The translations under genes and the position numbers were made by a program. This document shows, one piece after another, positions 7,736-15,368 of a stretch of DNA of 58,884 nt; the stretch's first letter is position 1; the number at the start of each line of letters is the position of its first letter. The notes beneath the pieces are model-generated. The model did no database searches. It was not told the DNA's origin and saw only the letters and a program-made list of their open reading frames with translations. Source of the stretch: CAZNPW01 sp964575185 (GTDB lineage: Bacteria > Pseudomonadota > Alphaproteobacteria > Rhodobacterales > Rhodobacteraceae); contig CAZNPW010000013.1 of the NCBI GenBank assembly GCA_964575185.1, forward strand, positions 1 through 58,884, in the 5' to 3' direction.

Positions 7736-8034
7736 TCACACGACGAGGAAGTCGGCGGCCCCGATGTTGACGAGGTCGGGCGCGATGGTGGCAAACCGGA
7801 TGGCGAGAAAGCCGTTCGCGCTGCCGTCACGGTCGAAGAGCAGCCGGCCGCTGTCCCGGTCGTCGATGATCCGGTCCCGGGCATCGGTCGCCGTGCCGGC
7901 GAAGTCGTTGATGCGCCGCCGTTCGATGACCAGACCGTGACCACGCGCCCGTCGCGCAGTGAAATGGAAGTGGGATCGCCGATCGAGGAGCCGATCCCGA
8001 CGCGGAACTCGGCAGTTGTCGGGGTAATGGGCAT
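7736..8034 (-). pseudogene. Remnant of an RTX-type (type I secreted) protein gene
   Basis: Reading the minus strand from ATG 8034 gives an N-terminus with FRVGIGSSIGDPTSISLRDG followed by RVVTVW, the pattern of the N-terminal beta repeats of secreted RTX/Hint proteins. The frame then loses homology. In the next frame the segment 7736-~7925 encodes INDFAGTATDARDRIIDDRD, then a DRDGSANG strand-turn and the ending IGAADFLVV before TGA. That is a typical RTX C-terminal calcium-binding/secretion region. A large internal deletion plus frameshift would explain a ~100-codon remnant joining the two ends. An alternative is a very short intact gene with a sequencing error near 7920. Confidence 0.55.
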
Positions 8035-8179
8035 GACAAATCTTTCAGACAAGATGAAGGCGAATCGGTCCGTCGCGACACAAAATACGTTGGTGGGAAA
8101 ACCCCGCCGGAGCAGGCACGGAAGCGTCGCCGCGTCATCTCATTGACGAGGGGGTCGTGAAGGACTACCCCACCCCGGC

Positions 8180-8253
8180 GCGGGCGTTGTGTAATGGTAA
8201 GACCCTAGCCTTCCAAGCTAGAGACGCGGGTTCGATTCCCGCCGCCCGCTCCA
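8180..8253 (+). tRNA. tRNA-Gly (anticodon TCC)
   Basis: 74-nt cloverleaf ending in encoded CCA. The acceptor stem is GCGGGCG (8180-8186) with CGCCCGC (8243-8249), discriminator T8250, CCA 8251-8253. The anticodon stem is CTAGC/GCTAG with loop CTTCCAA, giving anticodon TCC (reads GGA/GGG). The T arm is GCGGG-TTCGATT-CCCGC. The D arm contains TGTAATGGTAAGA. No other RNA gene is beside it. Confidence 0.95.
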
Positions 8254-8283
8254 CCTCGGCACGAGGCCTTCCCCCGCGCGCGG

Positions 8284-8685
8284 TCACGGGACCGCGGCGG
8301 GGTCCATCCACATCGGTTCCCACGCATGGCCGTCGGGGTCGGTGAAGGTGCGGTTGTACATGAAGCCCATGTCGCGCGACGGGGAGGGCTCGCCGCCCCC
8401 GGCGGCCAGCGCGGCGGCGGTCATCGCGTCCACCGCCTCGCGGCTGTCGCAGGAGATGCAGTAGAGCGCCGCCGACTGTGTTTTCGGGTCGGGGATCGGC
8501 AGGTCGGTGAAGGTGGCGTAGAAGGCGTGCCGCAAAACCATCACGTGGATCGTGTCGCTGATGACGACGCAGGCGGCATCGTCGTTCGAGAAATGTTCGT
8601 TGATCGTGAAGCCTATCGCCTCGTAGAAGGCGCGGCTGCGGGCCACGTCGGTGACGGGCAGGTTGACGAAGATCGAGCGGGCCAT
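8284..8685 (-). CDS. VOC family (glyoxalase/bleomycin-resistance-like) protein
   Basis: 133-aa protein with one vicinal-oxygen-chelate unit pair. The N-terminal FVNLPVTDVARSRAFYEAIGF is the classic VOC opening, and FTDPDGHAWEPMWMDP near the C-terminus contains a metal-ligand-like Glu (WEPM). Members include lactoylglutathione lyases and many uncharacterised proteins; this one matches the glyoxalase-like/extradiol-like small subfamily and its substrate is not predictable. It is monocistronic between the tRNA and fabI, with its own RBS-like GGGAGA before ATG 8685. Confidence 0.8.
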   Translation of the reverse strand: MARSIFVNLPVTDVARSRAFYEAIGFTINEHFSNDDAACVVISDTIHVMVLRHAFYATFTDLPIPDPKTQSAALYCISCDSREAVDAMTAAALAAGGGEPSPSRDMGFMYNRTFTDPDGHAWEPMWMDPAAVP

Positions 8686-8731
8686 GGCGGTCTCCCTTGC
8701 AGCGAGCCTGCCCCGGGCGGTGCCGGGGGTA

Positions 8732-8749
8732 AACCTGTGGCTACAGGTT
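8732..8749. terminator. Short inverted repeat over the fabI stop
   Basis: AACCTG (8732-8737) and CAGGTT (8744-8749) form a 6-bp stem with a 6-base loop that contains the fabI stop codon. It is a possible weak terminator for the fabB-fabI transcript; no T-run is present. Confidence 0.3.
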
Positions 8750-9526
8750 GTCGGGCTGCGGCATCCCCAGGACGTGGAACCCGCCGTCGACGTGGATGAC
8801 CTCGCCCGTCGTGCAGGCCCCGCCTGCGCCGCACAGCCAGACCGCCGTGCCGCCGATGGCCGCGAGCGTGGCGTTCGCGCGTAAGGGCGCGTTCGCCTCG
8901 GTGTGCCGGAAGGTCGCCCGCGCCCCGCCGATCGCCGCGCCGGCCAGCGTCTTCATCGGGCCGGGGCTGATCGCGTTCACCCGCACCCCCTGCGGCCCGA
9001 GGTCGTTGGCCAGATACCGCACGCTCGATTCGAGCGCGGCCTTCGCCACCCCCATCACGTTGTAGTTCGGCACCACCCGGTTGGACCCCTGGAAGGTCAG
9101 GGTGATAAGGCTCCCCCCCTCGGGCATCAGCGCCGCGGCCCGGCGGGCCACGTCGATGAAGCTGAAGCAGGAAATGCCCAGCGAATGGGTGAAGTTGGCC
9201 CGGGTGGTGTTGATGAACCGGCCCGTCAGTTCGGTCTTGTCCGAATAGGCGATGGCGTGGACGAGGAAATCGAGCGTCCCCCACCGGTCGGCCAGCGCGG
9301 CGAAGCAGGCGTCGAGGCTGTCGTCGTTGACGACGTCGACATCGACCATGAAGTCCGACCCGACCGAGGCCGCAAGGGGTTCCACCCGCTTGCCGAAGGC
9401 CTCGCCCTGGTAGCTGAACGCGAGCTCCGCCCCCGCCCCCGCCAGCGCCTGCGCGATGCCCCAGGCGATGGACCGGTCGTTCGCCACGCCCATGACAAGC
9501 CCCCGCTTGCCCGCCAGCGCGCCCAT
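8741..9526 (-). CDS. fabI: Enoyl-[acyl-carrier-protein] reductase (NADH)
   Basis: 261-aa short-chain dehydrogenase-type enzyme that reduces trans-2-enoyl-ACP in the last step of each fatty-acid elongation cycle. Visible: the N-terminal GLVMGVANDRSIAWGIA cofactor loop, HAIAYSDKTELTG, and the FabI signature NYNVMGVAKAALE with Tyr155 and Lys162 (Tyr-x6-Lys). The position of the other Tyr conserved in E. coli FabI (Tyr146) is Phe145 here. The C-terminus ends VDGGFHVLGM. The start ATG 9526 overlaps the fabB stop by one base (TGATG), so the genes are translationally coupled. Confidence 0.93.
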   Translation of the reverse strand: MGALAGKRGLVMGVANDRSIAWGIAQALAGAGAELAFSYQGEAFGKRVEPLAASVGSDFMVDVDVVNDDSLDACFAALADRWGTLDFLVHAIAYSDKTELTGRFINTTRANFTHSLGISCFSFIDVARRAAALMPEGGSLITLTFQGSNRVVPNYNVMGVAKAALESSVRYLANDLGPQGVRVNAISPGPMKTLAGAAIGGARATFRHTEANAPLRANATLAAIGGTAVWLCGAGGACTTGEVIHVDGGFHVLGMPQPDNL

Positions 9527-10752
9527 CACGCGACCTTCGACATGACGAGGCAGGCGTTCGTGCCGCCGAAGCCGAAGGAGTTCGACAGCACAGAGTCGAT
9601 CTCGACGTTCTCGCGCAGGGTCGTCACGATCTCGCCCTGGTCGAGCGCGGGGTCGAGCGTGGTGACGTTCGCGCTCGCTGCGATGAAGCCCCTGTTCATC
9701 ATGATGAGCGAGTAGATCGCCTCCCACACCCCGGCGCCGCCGAGGCAATGGCCGGTCAGCGACTTGGTCGAGGCGATGGGCGGCGTCTTGCCCCGGCCGA
9801 ACACGCGGCGGATCGCCTCCACCTCGGTCACGTCGCCGACCTGCGTGCTGGTGCCGTGGGAGTTGATGTAGCCGATGGTCCGGTCCCCGGGCAGCGTCGC
9901 CAGCGCCAGCCGCATCGCCCGCTCGCCGCCCTCGCCCGACGGGGCCACCATGTCGTAGCCGTCCGACGTGGCGCCATAGCCCGTGACCTCGGCGTAGATC
10001 TTCGCGCCGCGGGATTTCGCGTGGTCGAGCTCCTCGAGCACCACCAGCCCCCCGCCGCCCGCGATCACGAACCCGTCGCGCGTGGCGTCGTAGGTGCGGC
10101 TCGCGGTCGCGGGCGCGTCGTTGTATTTCGACGACATCGCGCCCATCGCGTCGAACAGGCAGGACAGCGTCCAGTCGAGCTCCTCGCCCCCGCCGGCGAA
10201 GACGATGTCCTGCTTGCCCATCTGGATCAGTTCGGTGCCGTTGCCGATGCAGTGGGCCGACGTGGAACAGGCCGAGGTGATCGAGTAGTTCACCCCCTTG
10301 ATGCGGAACGGCGTCGCGAGGCAGGCCGAAACCGTGGAGGACATGCCCTTCGTGACCGAGAACGGCCCGATCCGCTTCGGTGCCCCGGTCTCGCGCACCA
10401 CGTTGTGGGCGCGGAAGAAGGCCTTGGTCGAAGGCCCGCCGGAGCCGACGATGATCCCCGTCCGGTCGTTCGAGATGTCGGCATCCGTCAGGCCGGAGTC
10501 GGCCAGCGCCTCCTTCATCGCGATGAAGGTATAGGCCGCGCCGTCGCCCATGAAGCGCAGGTCGCGCTTGTCGATGTGCTCCTCGACGGCGATCTGCGGC
10601 TGGCCGTGGACCTGGCAGCGGAACCCGTGTTCGGCATAGTCCGGCGCGAAGACGATCCCCGACTTGCCCGCCCGCAGGGCCGCCTCGACCTCGGAAACGG
10701 TGTTGCCGATGGAGGACACGATGCCCATCCCGGTGATGACGACACGCCGCAT
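9526..10752 (-). CDS. fabB: 3-oxoacyl-[acyl-carrier-protein] synthase I
   Basis: 408-aa KAS I condensing enzyme; with FabA it builds unsaturated fatty acids. Start RRVVITGMGIVSSIGNT; active-site Cys162 in SITSACSTSAHCIG; the two histidines in NSHGTST and STKSLTGHCLGGAG; C-terminal NSFGFGGTNACLV. Length is exactly as in FabB. It sits directly before fabI, with trmB 41 bp upstream on the same strand. In many alphaproteobacteria fabA precedes fabB; here fabA is at 26.8 kb. Confidence 0.93.
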   Translation of the reverse strand: MRRVVITGMGIVSSIGNTVSEVEAALRAGKSGIVFAPDYAEHGFRCQVHGQPQIAVEEHIDKRDLRFMGDGAAYTFIAMKEALADSGLTDADISNDRTGIIVGSGGPSTKAFFRAHNVVRETGAPKRIGPFSVTKGMSSTVSACLATPFRIKGVNYSITSACSTSAHCIGNGTELIQMGKQDIVFAGGGEELDWTLSCLFDAMGAMSSKYNDAPATASRTYDATRDGFVIAGGGGLVVLEELDHAKSRGAKIYAEVTGYGATSDGYDMVAPSGEGGERAMRLALATLPGDRTIGYINSHGTSTQVGDVTEVEAIRRVFGRGKTPPIASTKSLTGHCLGGAGVWEAIYSLIMMNRGFIAASANVTTLDPALDQGEIVTTLRENVEIDSVLSNSFGFGGTNACLVMSKVA

Positions 10753-10793
10753 GCGGGGCCTCCCCTGGCCCGAACCCTGGACCCGGCGCCTGT

Positions 10794-11519
10794 TTAGGGC
10801 AGGGGGCGGGGGGCGGCAAGGGCGAGGCCCTCGGCCCGGCGCGCCCAGACCATGTAGCGCGGCACCCGCCCCTCGCGCAGGGCCTTCTGCTCGTAACGGG
10901 TGGACAGCCACCCCTCCCAGGGCGCATCGCCGTCGGCGACCGCGGCGAACCCCGCGGCGGGCAGTTCCTCGCGCGCCTGGCGGGCGTAGTCGGGAATGTC
11001 GGTCGCGATGTGCAGCCGCGCGCCGGGAGCCATCGCGCGGTGCAGCGGCCGCAGATACTCGGCCGTCACGAAGCGGCGGCGGTGGTGGCGGGCCTTGGGC
11101 CAGGGGTCGGGGTAGTTCAGGTAGACCCGCGCCAGGACACCGGCGGGCAGCACCTCCAACAGGTCGCGCACGTCGCCCGGATGCAGCGACAGGTTCGCCG
11201 GCGCGCCGTCGCGCATCTTGCCGAGCAGCATGGCGATGCCGTTCACGAAGGGTTCGCAGCCGATCAGCTGCACTCCGGGGTGACTGCGGCAGAGGTGCAG
11301 CAGGTGTTCGCCGCCGCCGAACCCCACCTCGAGCCAGAGCGGTCGCGGCCCCGCGAAGCCCGAAGGCAGCGCGGCGCGCGCGGCATTGTCCGCGCGGCTG
11401 ACGCCCGGCAGCGTCAGCGGGCCGAGGCGCGCCGCGAGGTCCGCCTTCTGGCCGGCGCGCAGGGTCTTTCCGCGGGTGCGGCCATAGAAGTTGCGGCGGG
11501 CGGGGGCCGGTTCGGTCAT
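10794..11519 (-). CDS. trmB: tRNA (guanine-N7-)-methyltransferase
   Basis: 241-aa SAM-dependent methyltransferase that makes m7G46 in tRNA. The N-terminus has the family-typical RRNFYGRTRGKTLRAGQ; WLEVGFGGGEHLLHL is the SAM-binding motif I; PFVNGIAMLLGKM follows; NYPDPWPKARHHRRRFV is the TrmB signature; the C-terminal TRYEQKALREGR matches the family T-x-Y-E--ki/l-r--G element. Start ATG 11519. In many relatives trmB follows metK directly; here about 6 kb with two insertion sequences and other genes separate them. Confidence 0.93.
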   Translation of the reverse strand: MTEPAPARRNFYGRTRGKTLRAGQKADLAARLGPLTLPGVSRADNAARAALPSGFAGPRPLWLEVGFGGGEHLLHLCRSHPGVQLIGCEPFVNGIAMLLGKMRDGAPANLSLHPGDVRDLLEVLPAGVLARVYLNYPDPWPKARHHRRRFVTAEYLRPLHRAMAPGARLHIATDIPDYARQAREELPAAGFAAVADGDAPWEGWLSTRYEQKALREGRVPRYMVWARRAEGLALAAPRPLP

Positions 11520-11572
11520 CGCGTCGGGCACGGCACGGCGCGCCAGTGTCGCGCCACGCCGCAGGTCGGGGC

Positions 11573-12448
11573 TCAGCCCGCGGTCGCAGCCGGATGTGCC
11601 CCCGCGCCCGCGTCGGCCGAGGGCTGCGCGGGGGGAACGACGCTCGATTGCGGTGCCGCGGGCGTGATCCCCTGTTCGGCCAGACGGGCCAGGTCGCGTT
11701 CCTTCTTGGCCATGTTCTCGGGCGTGGCGGGCACGGCGCGGCCGAAGGCGTCGTCCATGAACGGCCCTTCCATCGCGACGCTCTGCTCCAGCGTCCGCAC
11801 GGTGACGAAGGTCCCGACGGGCACCCGGTTGTAGAGGTCGATCGCGTCCTGGTTGAAGAGGCGGATGCAGCCCGCGCTGGTCGCCTGGCCGATCGACGCG
11901 TTCTGGATCGTGCCATGGATGCGGAAATAGGTGTCGCGTCCGTTCCGGTACAGGTAGAGCGCCCGCGCCCCCAGCGGGTTCGACAGCCCGCCCGGCAGGC
12001 CGCCCGCGTATTCCGAATACATCTCGGGGAACATGCGGATCATGTTCGCGGTCGGCGTCCAGCTCGGCCATTCCTGCTTGCGGCCGACGATCGCGGTGCC
12101 CTTGAAGGCAAGGCCCGCCCTGCCCACGGCGATGCCGTAGCGCATGGCCTGCCCGCCCTCCATCACCAGGTAGAGGCGCTTCGCGAAGGGGTCGACGACG
12201 ATGGTGCCCGGTTCTTCCGGCCCGGAGTAGGCCACCTGCGTGCGCATCGTCAGCTCGTTCAGGTAGCGGGATTCGACCGCCGGGATCAGGAACTCGCCAT
12301 CCTGGCGCGCCTCGTATCCGGGCACCACGGTCGGCTGGGCCGACGGCGCGGGCGGCGCGGCGCAGGCCGCGAGCAGCGCGACGAGGGCAACGGGCATCAG
12401 ACGGGAGAGAAGGCTCACAAGCGCAATCCTGACATGCACGGCGGTCAA
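11573..12448 (-). CDS. L,D-transpeptidase lipoprotein (YkuD domain)
   Basis: 291-aa exported protein. The N-terminus has a signal sequence ending in the lipobox LLAAC (Cys29), so it is probably anchored in the envelope. The YkuD domain spans about residues 80-220 with IHGT (His178) and the catalytic SAGCIRLF (Cys194). Such enzymes form 3-3 peptidoglycan cross-links or attach proteins to peptidoglycan. The C-terminal ~60 residues are Ala/Pro-rich and probably disordered. An upstream GTG could also serve as start; ATG 12448 is the first. Monocistronic between trmB and the phytase-like gene. Confidence 0.88.
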   Translation of the reverse strand: MTAVHVRIALVSLLSRLMPVALVALLAACAAPPAPSAQPTVVPGYEARQDGEFLIPAVESRYLNELTMRTQVAYSGPEEPGTIVVDPFAKRLYLVMEGGQAMRYGIAVGRAGLAFKGTAIVGRKQEWPSWTPTANMIRMFPEMYSEYAGGLPGGLSNPLGARALYLYRNGRDTYFRIHGTIQNASIGQATSAGCIRLFNQDAIDLYNRVPVGTFVTVRTLEQSVAMEGPFMDDAFGRAVPATPENMAKKERDLARLAEQGITPAAPQSSVVPPAQPSADAGAGAHPAATAG

Positions 12449-12536
12449 CGCAGGTCACACAGGCAAAGTTCCGCCGTCAAGCGCAAAGCGACGCGGAAAG
12501 CTCCGCGCCGCCCTGCCGGGAGTGCCCGACGCAGGC

Positions 12537-14699
12537 CTATCGCGGCAGCCCGTCGATCTTCCAGAACAGCGTCTCGCCCGCGTTGTCGGCCACGCCGTCG
12601 TTGTCGGTCACGACGAAGGCCGAACCGGCGCTGTCGAAGGTGAAGCCCTCGATCTTCTCGGCCGGGTAGCCCGCAAGCGCCATCAGGTCGGGCAGCAGGT
12701 CGCGCGCGACCTCCTTGGTCACCACCGGCAGCGGCCCGCCGAGCGGGGCCGGCACCATCTGCGCCATCGGCACGCGGGTGAGGGTCTTGATCGCGGCGGC
12801 CCCGGCGACCTGGTTGTCGCGTTCGATCAGGTAGACCCAGTCGCCCGCGGCCGTGATCTCGGACAGGCCGACCCAGGCACCGTCCCCGGCAGGGGCGGGG
12901 TCGAGCGGATAATGCACCGCCCCCCAGGTCCCGTCGGCCAGGTTGTAGGCGACGAGCTTCGTCAGGCCCGCCGGATCGTCGCGCCAGGGGCGCTGGACGG
13001 CCATCCACAGCACGTCGCCGACCCGGGTGATGCCTTCGAAGCCGAAGCGGATTTCCTTGTCGAGAAGTTCGGGCGGCAGGCCGACCTCGGCCTCGATCGC
13101 GCCACCGGCGTCGACGCGGATCAGCGCGTGCGGCGTCAGGCGGTCGGTGCGGCCTTCGGAGGCGAGCCAGAAGCCGCCCTCGCCGTCGGGCGTGATGCCT
13201 TCGAGGTCGAGCTTCTGCGCGGGCTGGCCCATGCGCGTCACGACCGTGGCGGCGGTGATGCGCGCAGGGGTCTGCGTGGCGTCGATGGTGTAGATCGTGG
13301 GGGCCATCGCGTAGGCGCTGTCGGACACGGCGTAGAGGCGGCCGGGGACCTCGGGGTCGGCCGTCAGGCCCGACAGCGCGCCCCAGCCGATGCCCGCGTC
13401 GGCCGCGATCATCGGGTAGGCGGGCGCGCCGTCCTGAAGCGCGTAGACCATGACATGCGCGGGGTTCAGCCCGTCGCCGCGCAGGTCGACCTCGTTCGCG
13501 CTGGCCAGAAGCCCGCGCGACGGGATCGCCACCAGCCCTTCGGGGCTGACGCCCGAAGGCAGGATCTGCTTCAGCGCGGGCGATGCGGGATCGGTGATGT
13601 CGTAGACGGCGATGGTCGACGACCGTTCGGAGGCGACGAACAGCATCGGCGTGGCGCCGAAGGTCGCGACCTCGATCGACTCGGGCTCGTTGCCCTTGGA
13701 CCCCGAGCGGCCTTCGGGGTAGTGGCCGATGGCGGCAATGGCGGCCTCGAGGCTGGTGCCGCTGTCCCAGACGACGGTGCCGTCGCGGTTCCAGACGGTC
13801 CAGCCGCGCGAGCCGCCTTCGTAGTCGCCCTCGTTGGCGGTGGCGAAGCGGTCGGCGTCGATCCACTTGACCCCGTCGGGTTCGCGCCGCGCGGTCTTGT
13901 CGCCGGTGGGCGACAGCCGGCCGTCGCGGGCGGTATCCACGCCGGAGAGCGCGACCTCGCCGGCGCTGAAGCTTGCGGTGACGGTGCCGTCGGCACCGAT
14001 CACCACGATGTGGTTGTTTTCCTGCAGCGTCACGACGATCTCGCCGGCCGCGTTGATGTCGAGGTATTCCGGCTCCGGGTCCTCCGGCGCGACCGCGGCG
14101 AGGCCGGCCAGGTCGATCCGCGTCATCCCGGCGCAGTCGGCCGCGCCGTTCGCCACCGGGATCTTCACCACGAAGCCCGCGGGCATCTGCGGCAGGGCGC
14201 CGTCGTTCACGTCCTCGTCGCGCTCGTTCTCGATGGCGATGGCCAGGAAGCTGCCGTCGGGGGCCTTGGCCACCGCGTCGGGCTGGCCGCCCAGGTCGCA
14301 TTCCGCCGTGACCGCGCGGGTCGCGACGTCGATCGTGACGAGCTTGCCCGAAGGGGCGGCGAAGGACGGCGAGGTGTTCACGCCGACGTAGACCTGCCTG
14401 CCGATGTCCTGCGCCGTGGTGGGCTCGCCGCCGACGTCGATGTTGCCGCGCGGTTTCGGCGCGGCGGGGTCGGTGATGTCGACCAGGCCGACGACACCGA
14501 GCGGGCTGTCGGTATAGATCAGCGTCATGCCGTCGGAGGAGACGGTGACGATCTCGGCGCTGGTCTCGCGCGACGTGTCCTCGCCCGCGGCCATGTTCAG
14601 CGGCGTGGCGAAGGTCGAGACGCGGTTGAAGGACTGTTCCGCCAGCGCGGGAAGCGTGGAAAGAGCAAGGGCCGAGGTGGTCAGCAGAAGACGCATCAT
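12537..14699 (-). CDS. Periplasmic esterase-like/phytase-like protein
   Basis: 720-aa protein with a clear Sec signal (LLLTTSALALSTLPALA, cleavage after residue ~20). Two parts: an N-terminal seven-bladed beta-propeller-like region with repeated VDITDPAAP, VYDITDPASP and surface-strand patterns, and a C-terminal esterase-like-activity-of-phytase (PF13449) region with LDLEGITPDGEGGFW and RFGFEGITRV. Family members are thought to hydrolyse phosphate esters, but activity here is inferred only. Start ATG 14699 has GGAG nearby (CACGGAGCACATG). A strong Pho-box match lies 59 bp upstream, consistent with a phosphate-starvation role. Confidence 0.8.
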   Translation of the reverse strand: MMRLLLTTSALALSTLPALAEQSFNRVSTFATPLNMAAGEDTSRETSAEIVTVSSDGMTLIYTDSPLGVVGLVDITDPAAPKPRGNIDVGGEPTTAQDIGRQVYVGVNTSPSFAAPSGKLVTIDVATRAVTAECDLGGQPDAVAKAPDGSFLAIAIENERDEDVNDGALPQMPAGFVVKIPVANGAADCAGMTRIDLAGLAAVAPEDPEPEYLDINAAGEIVVTLQENNHIVVIGADGTVTASFSAGEVALSGVDTARDGRLSPTGDKTARREPDGVKWIDADRFATANEGDYEGGSRGWTVWNRDGTVVWDSGTSLEAAIAAIGHYPEGRSGSKGNEPESIEVATFGATPMLFVASERSSTIAVYDITDPASPALKQILPSGVSPEGLVAIPSRGLLASANEVDLRGDGLNPAHVMVYALQDGAPAYPMIAADAGIGWGALSGLTADPEVPGRLYAVSDSAYAMAPTIYTIDATQTPARITAATVVTRMGQPAQKLDLEGITPDGEGGFWLASEGRTDRLTPHALIRVDAGGAIEAEVGLPPELLDKEIRFGFEGITRVGDVLWMAVQRPWRDDPAGLTKLVAYNLADGTWGAVHYPLDPAPAGDGAWVGLSEITAAGDWVYLIERDNQVAGAAAIKTLTRVPMAQMVPAPLGGPLPVVTKEVARDLLPDLMALAGYPAEKIEGFTFDSAGSAFVVTDNDGVADNAGETLFWKIDGLPR

Positions 14700-14757
14700 G
14701 TGCTCCGTGTTGCCGTGCCGCCTTGAAGCGGCGCGGCGACAGGCGCGCGACGCGGGC

Positions 14758-14775
14758 GTGACACTTGGGTGACAG
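14758..14775 (-). promoter_or_regulatory. Pho box (PhoB binding site)
   Basis: Read on the minus strand the site is CTGTCACCCAAGTGTCAC: two 7-bp units (CTGTCAC, GTGTCAC) separated by 4 bp, which is the 11-bp direct-repeat plan of PhoB boxes (consensus CTGTCAT-N4-CTGTCAT). It ends 59 bp before the ATG of the phytase-like gene on the same strand. The spacer is not AT-rich as in enteric boxes. Confidence 0.6.
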
Positions 14776-14893
14776 ATCGCCGCCGCGCGCCTTGCGCCCG
14801 GCAACCGGGCGGGTTTTTCCCGTCCATCCGCCGGGCCGGGTTGCGGGGCGCGCGCGCACCCCCATCTAAGGCGCGGGAACGAAGGAGATGCGC

Positions 14894-15229
14894 ATGCGCT
14901 GCCCGGTGGACAACGAAACCCTCGTGATGGCCGACAGGAACGGGGTCGAGATCGACTATTGCCCGAAATGCCGGGGCGTCTGGCTGGACCGGGGCGAGCT
15001 CGACAAGATCATCGAACGGGCCGGCGGGGGAGAGGCCCCCGCGCCGCGCCCCGCCTCCGCCGCTCCGCCGCCGGCGCAGCCGGTCTACCAGCCGGACCCG
15101 CGCATGGCCCCGCCGCCCCCGGCCGGCTACGGGCAGCGGCCCTACAAGTACGACGACGACGATGATGACTACAGGTATGGGCAGGGGCGGAAGAAGAAGA
15201 ACATCCTGAAGGACATCTTCGATTTCTGA
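14894..15229 (+). CDS. zf-TFIIB domain small protein
   Basis: 111-aa protein. The N-terminal 45 residues are a zf-TFIIB zinc knuckle: MRCPVDNETLV, then DYCPKCRGVWLDRGELDKII (Cys23, Cys26). The first knuckle has Cys3 but Asp at the expected second Cys. The middle is Pro/Ala-rich, followed by a run of six Asp and a basic C-terminus GRKKKNILKDIFDF. ATG 14894 is preferred over 14888 because GAAGGAG (14881-14887) then has a six-base spacing. Function unknown; the protein is common in Rhodobacteraceae from memory. It converges on metK, with the insertion sequences in between. Confidence 0.75.
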   Translation: MRCPVDNETLVMADRNGVEIDYCPKCRGVWLDRGELDKIIERAGGGEAPAPRPASAAPPPAQPVYQPDPRMAPPPPAGYGQRPYKYDDDDDDYRYGQGRKKKNILKDIFDF

Positions 15230-15327
15230 CGTGGCCGGGGATCAGGGGCGCAGCGCCGTCGGGCGCGCCCGTCCGCGGGTCCGCCTCGCCGGCCCGATCA
15301 CCCATGACACCATCGGAACGGCGCGCG

Positions 15328-15354
15328 CCAGGATCCTCCGGCGAAGGACCCTGG
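15328..15354. terminator. Hairpin formerly shared by zinc-finger gene and metK
   Basis: CCAGGATCCT and AGGACCCTGG form a 10-bp stem with one mismatch and a 7-base loop. Before the insertions this hairpin lay about 20 bp past the metK stop and ~100 bp past the converging zf-TFIIB gene, so it was probably a two-way terminator. It is now ~2.1 kb away from metK. Confidence 0.45.
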
Positions 15355-15368
15355 CCCGGTCACGGTCC

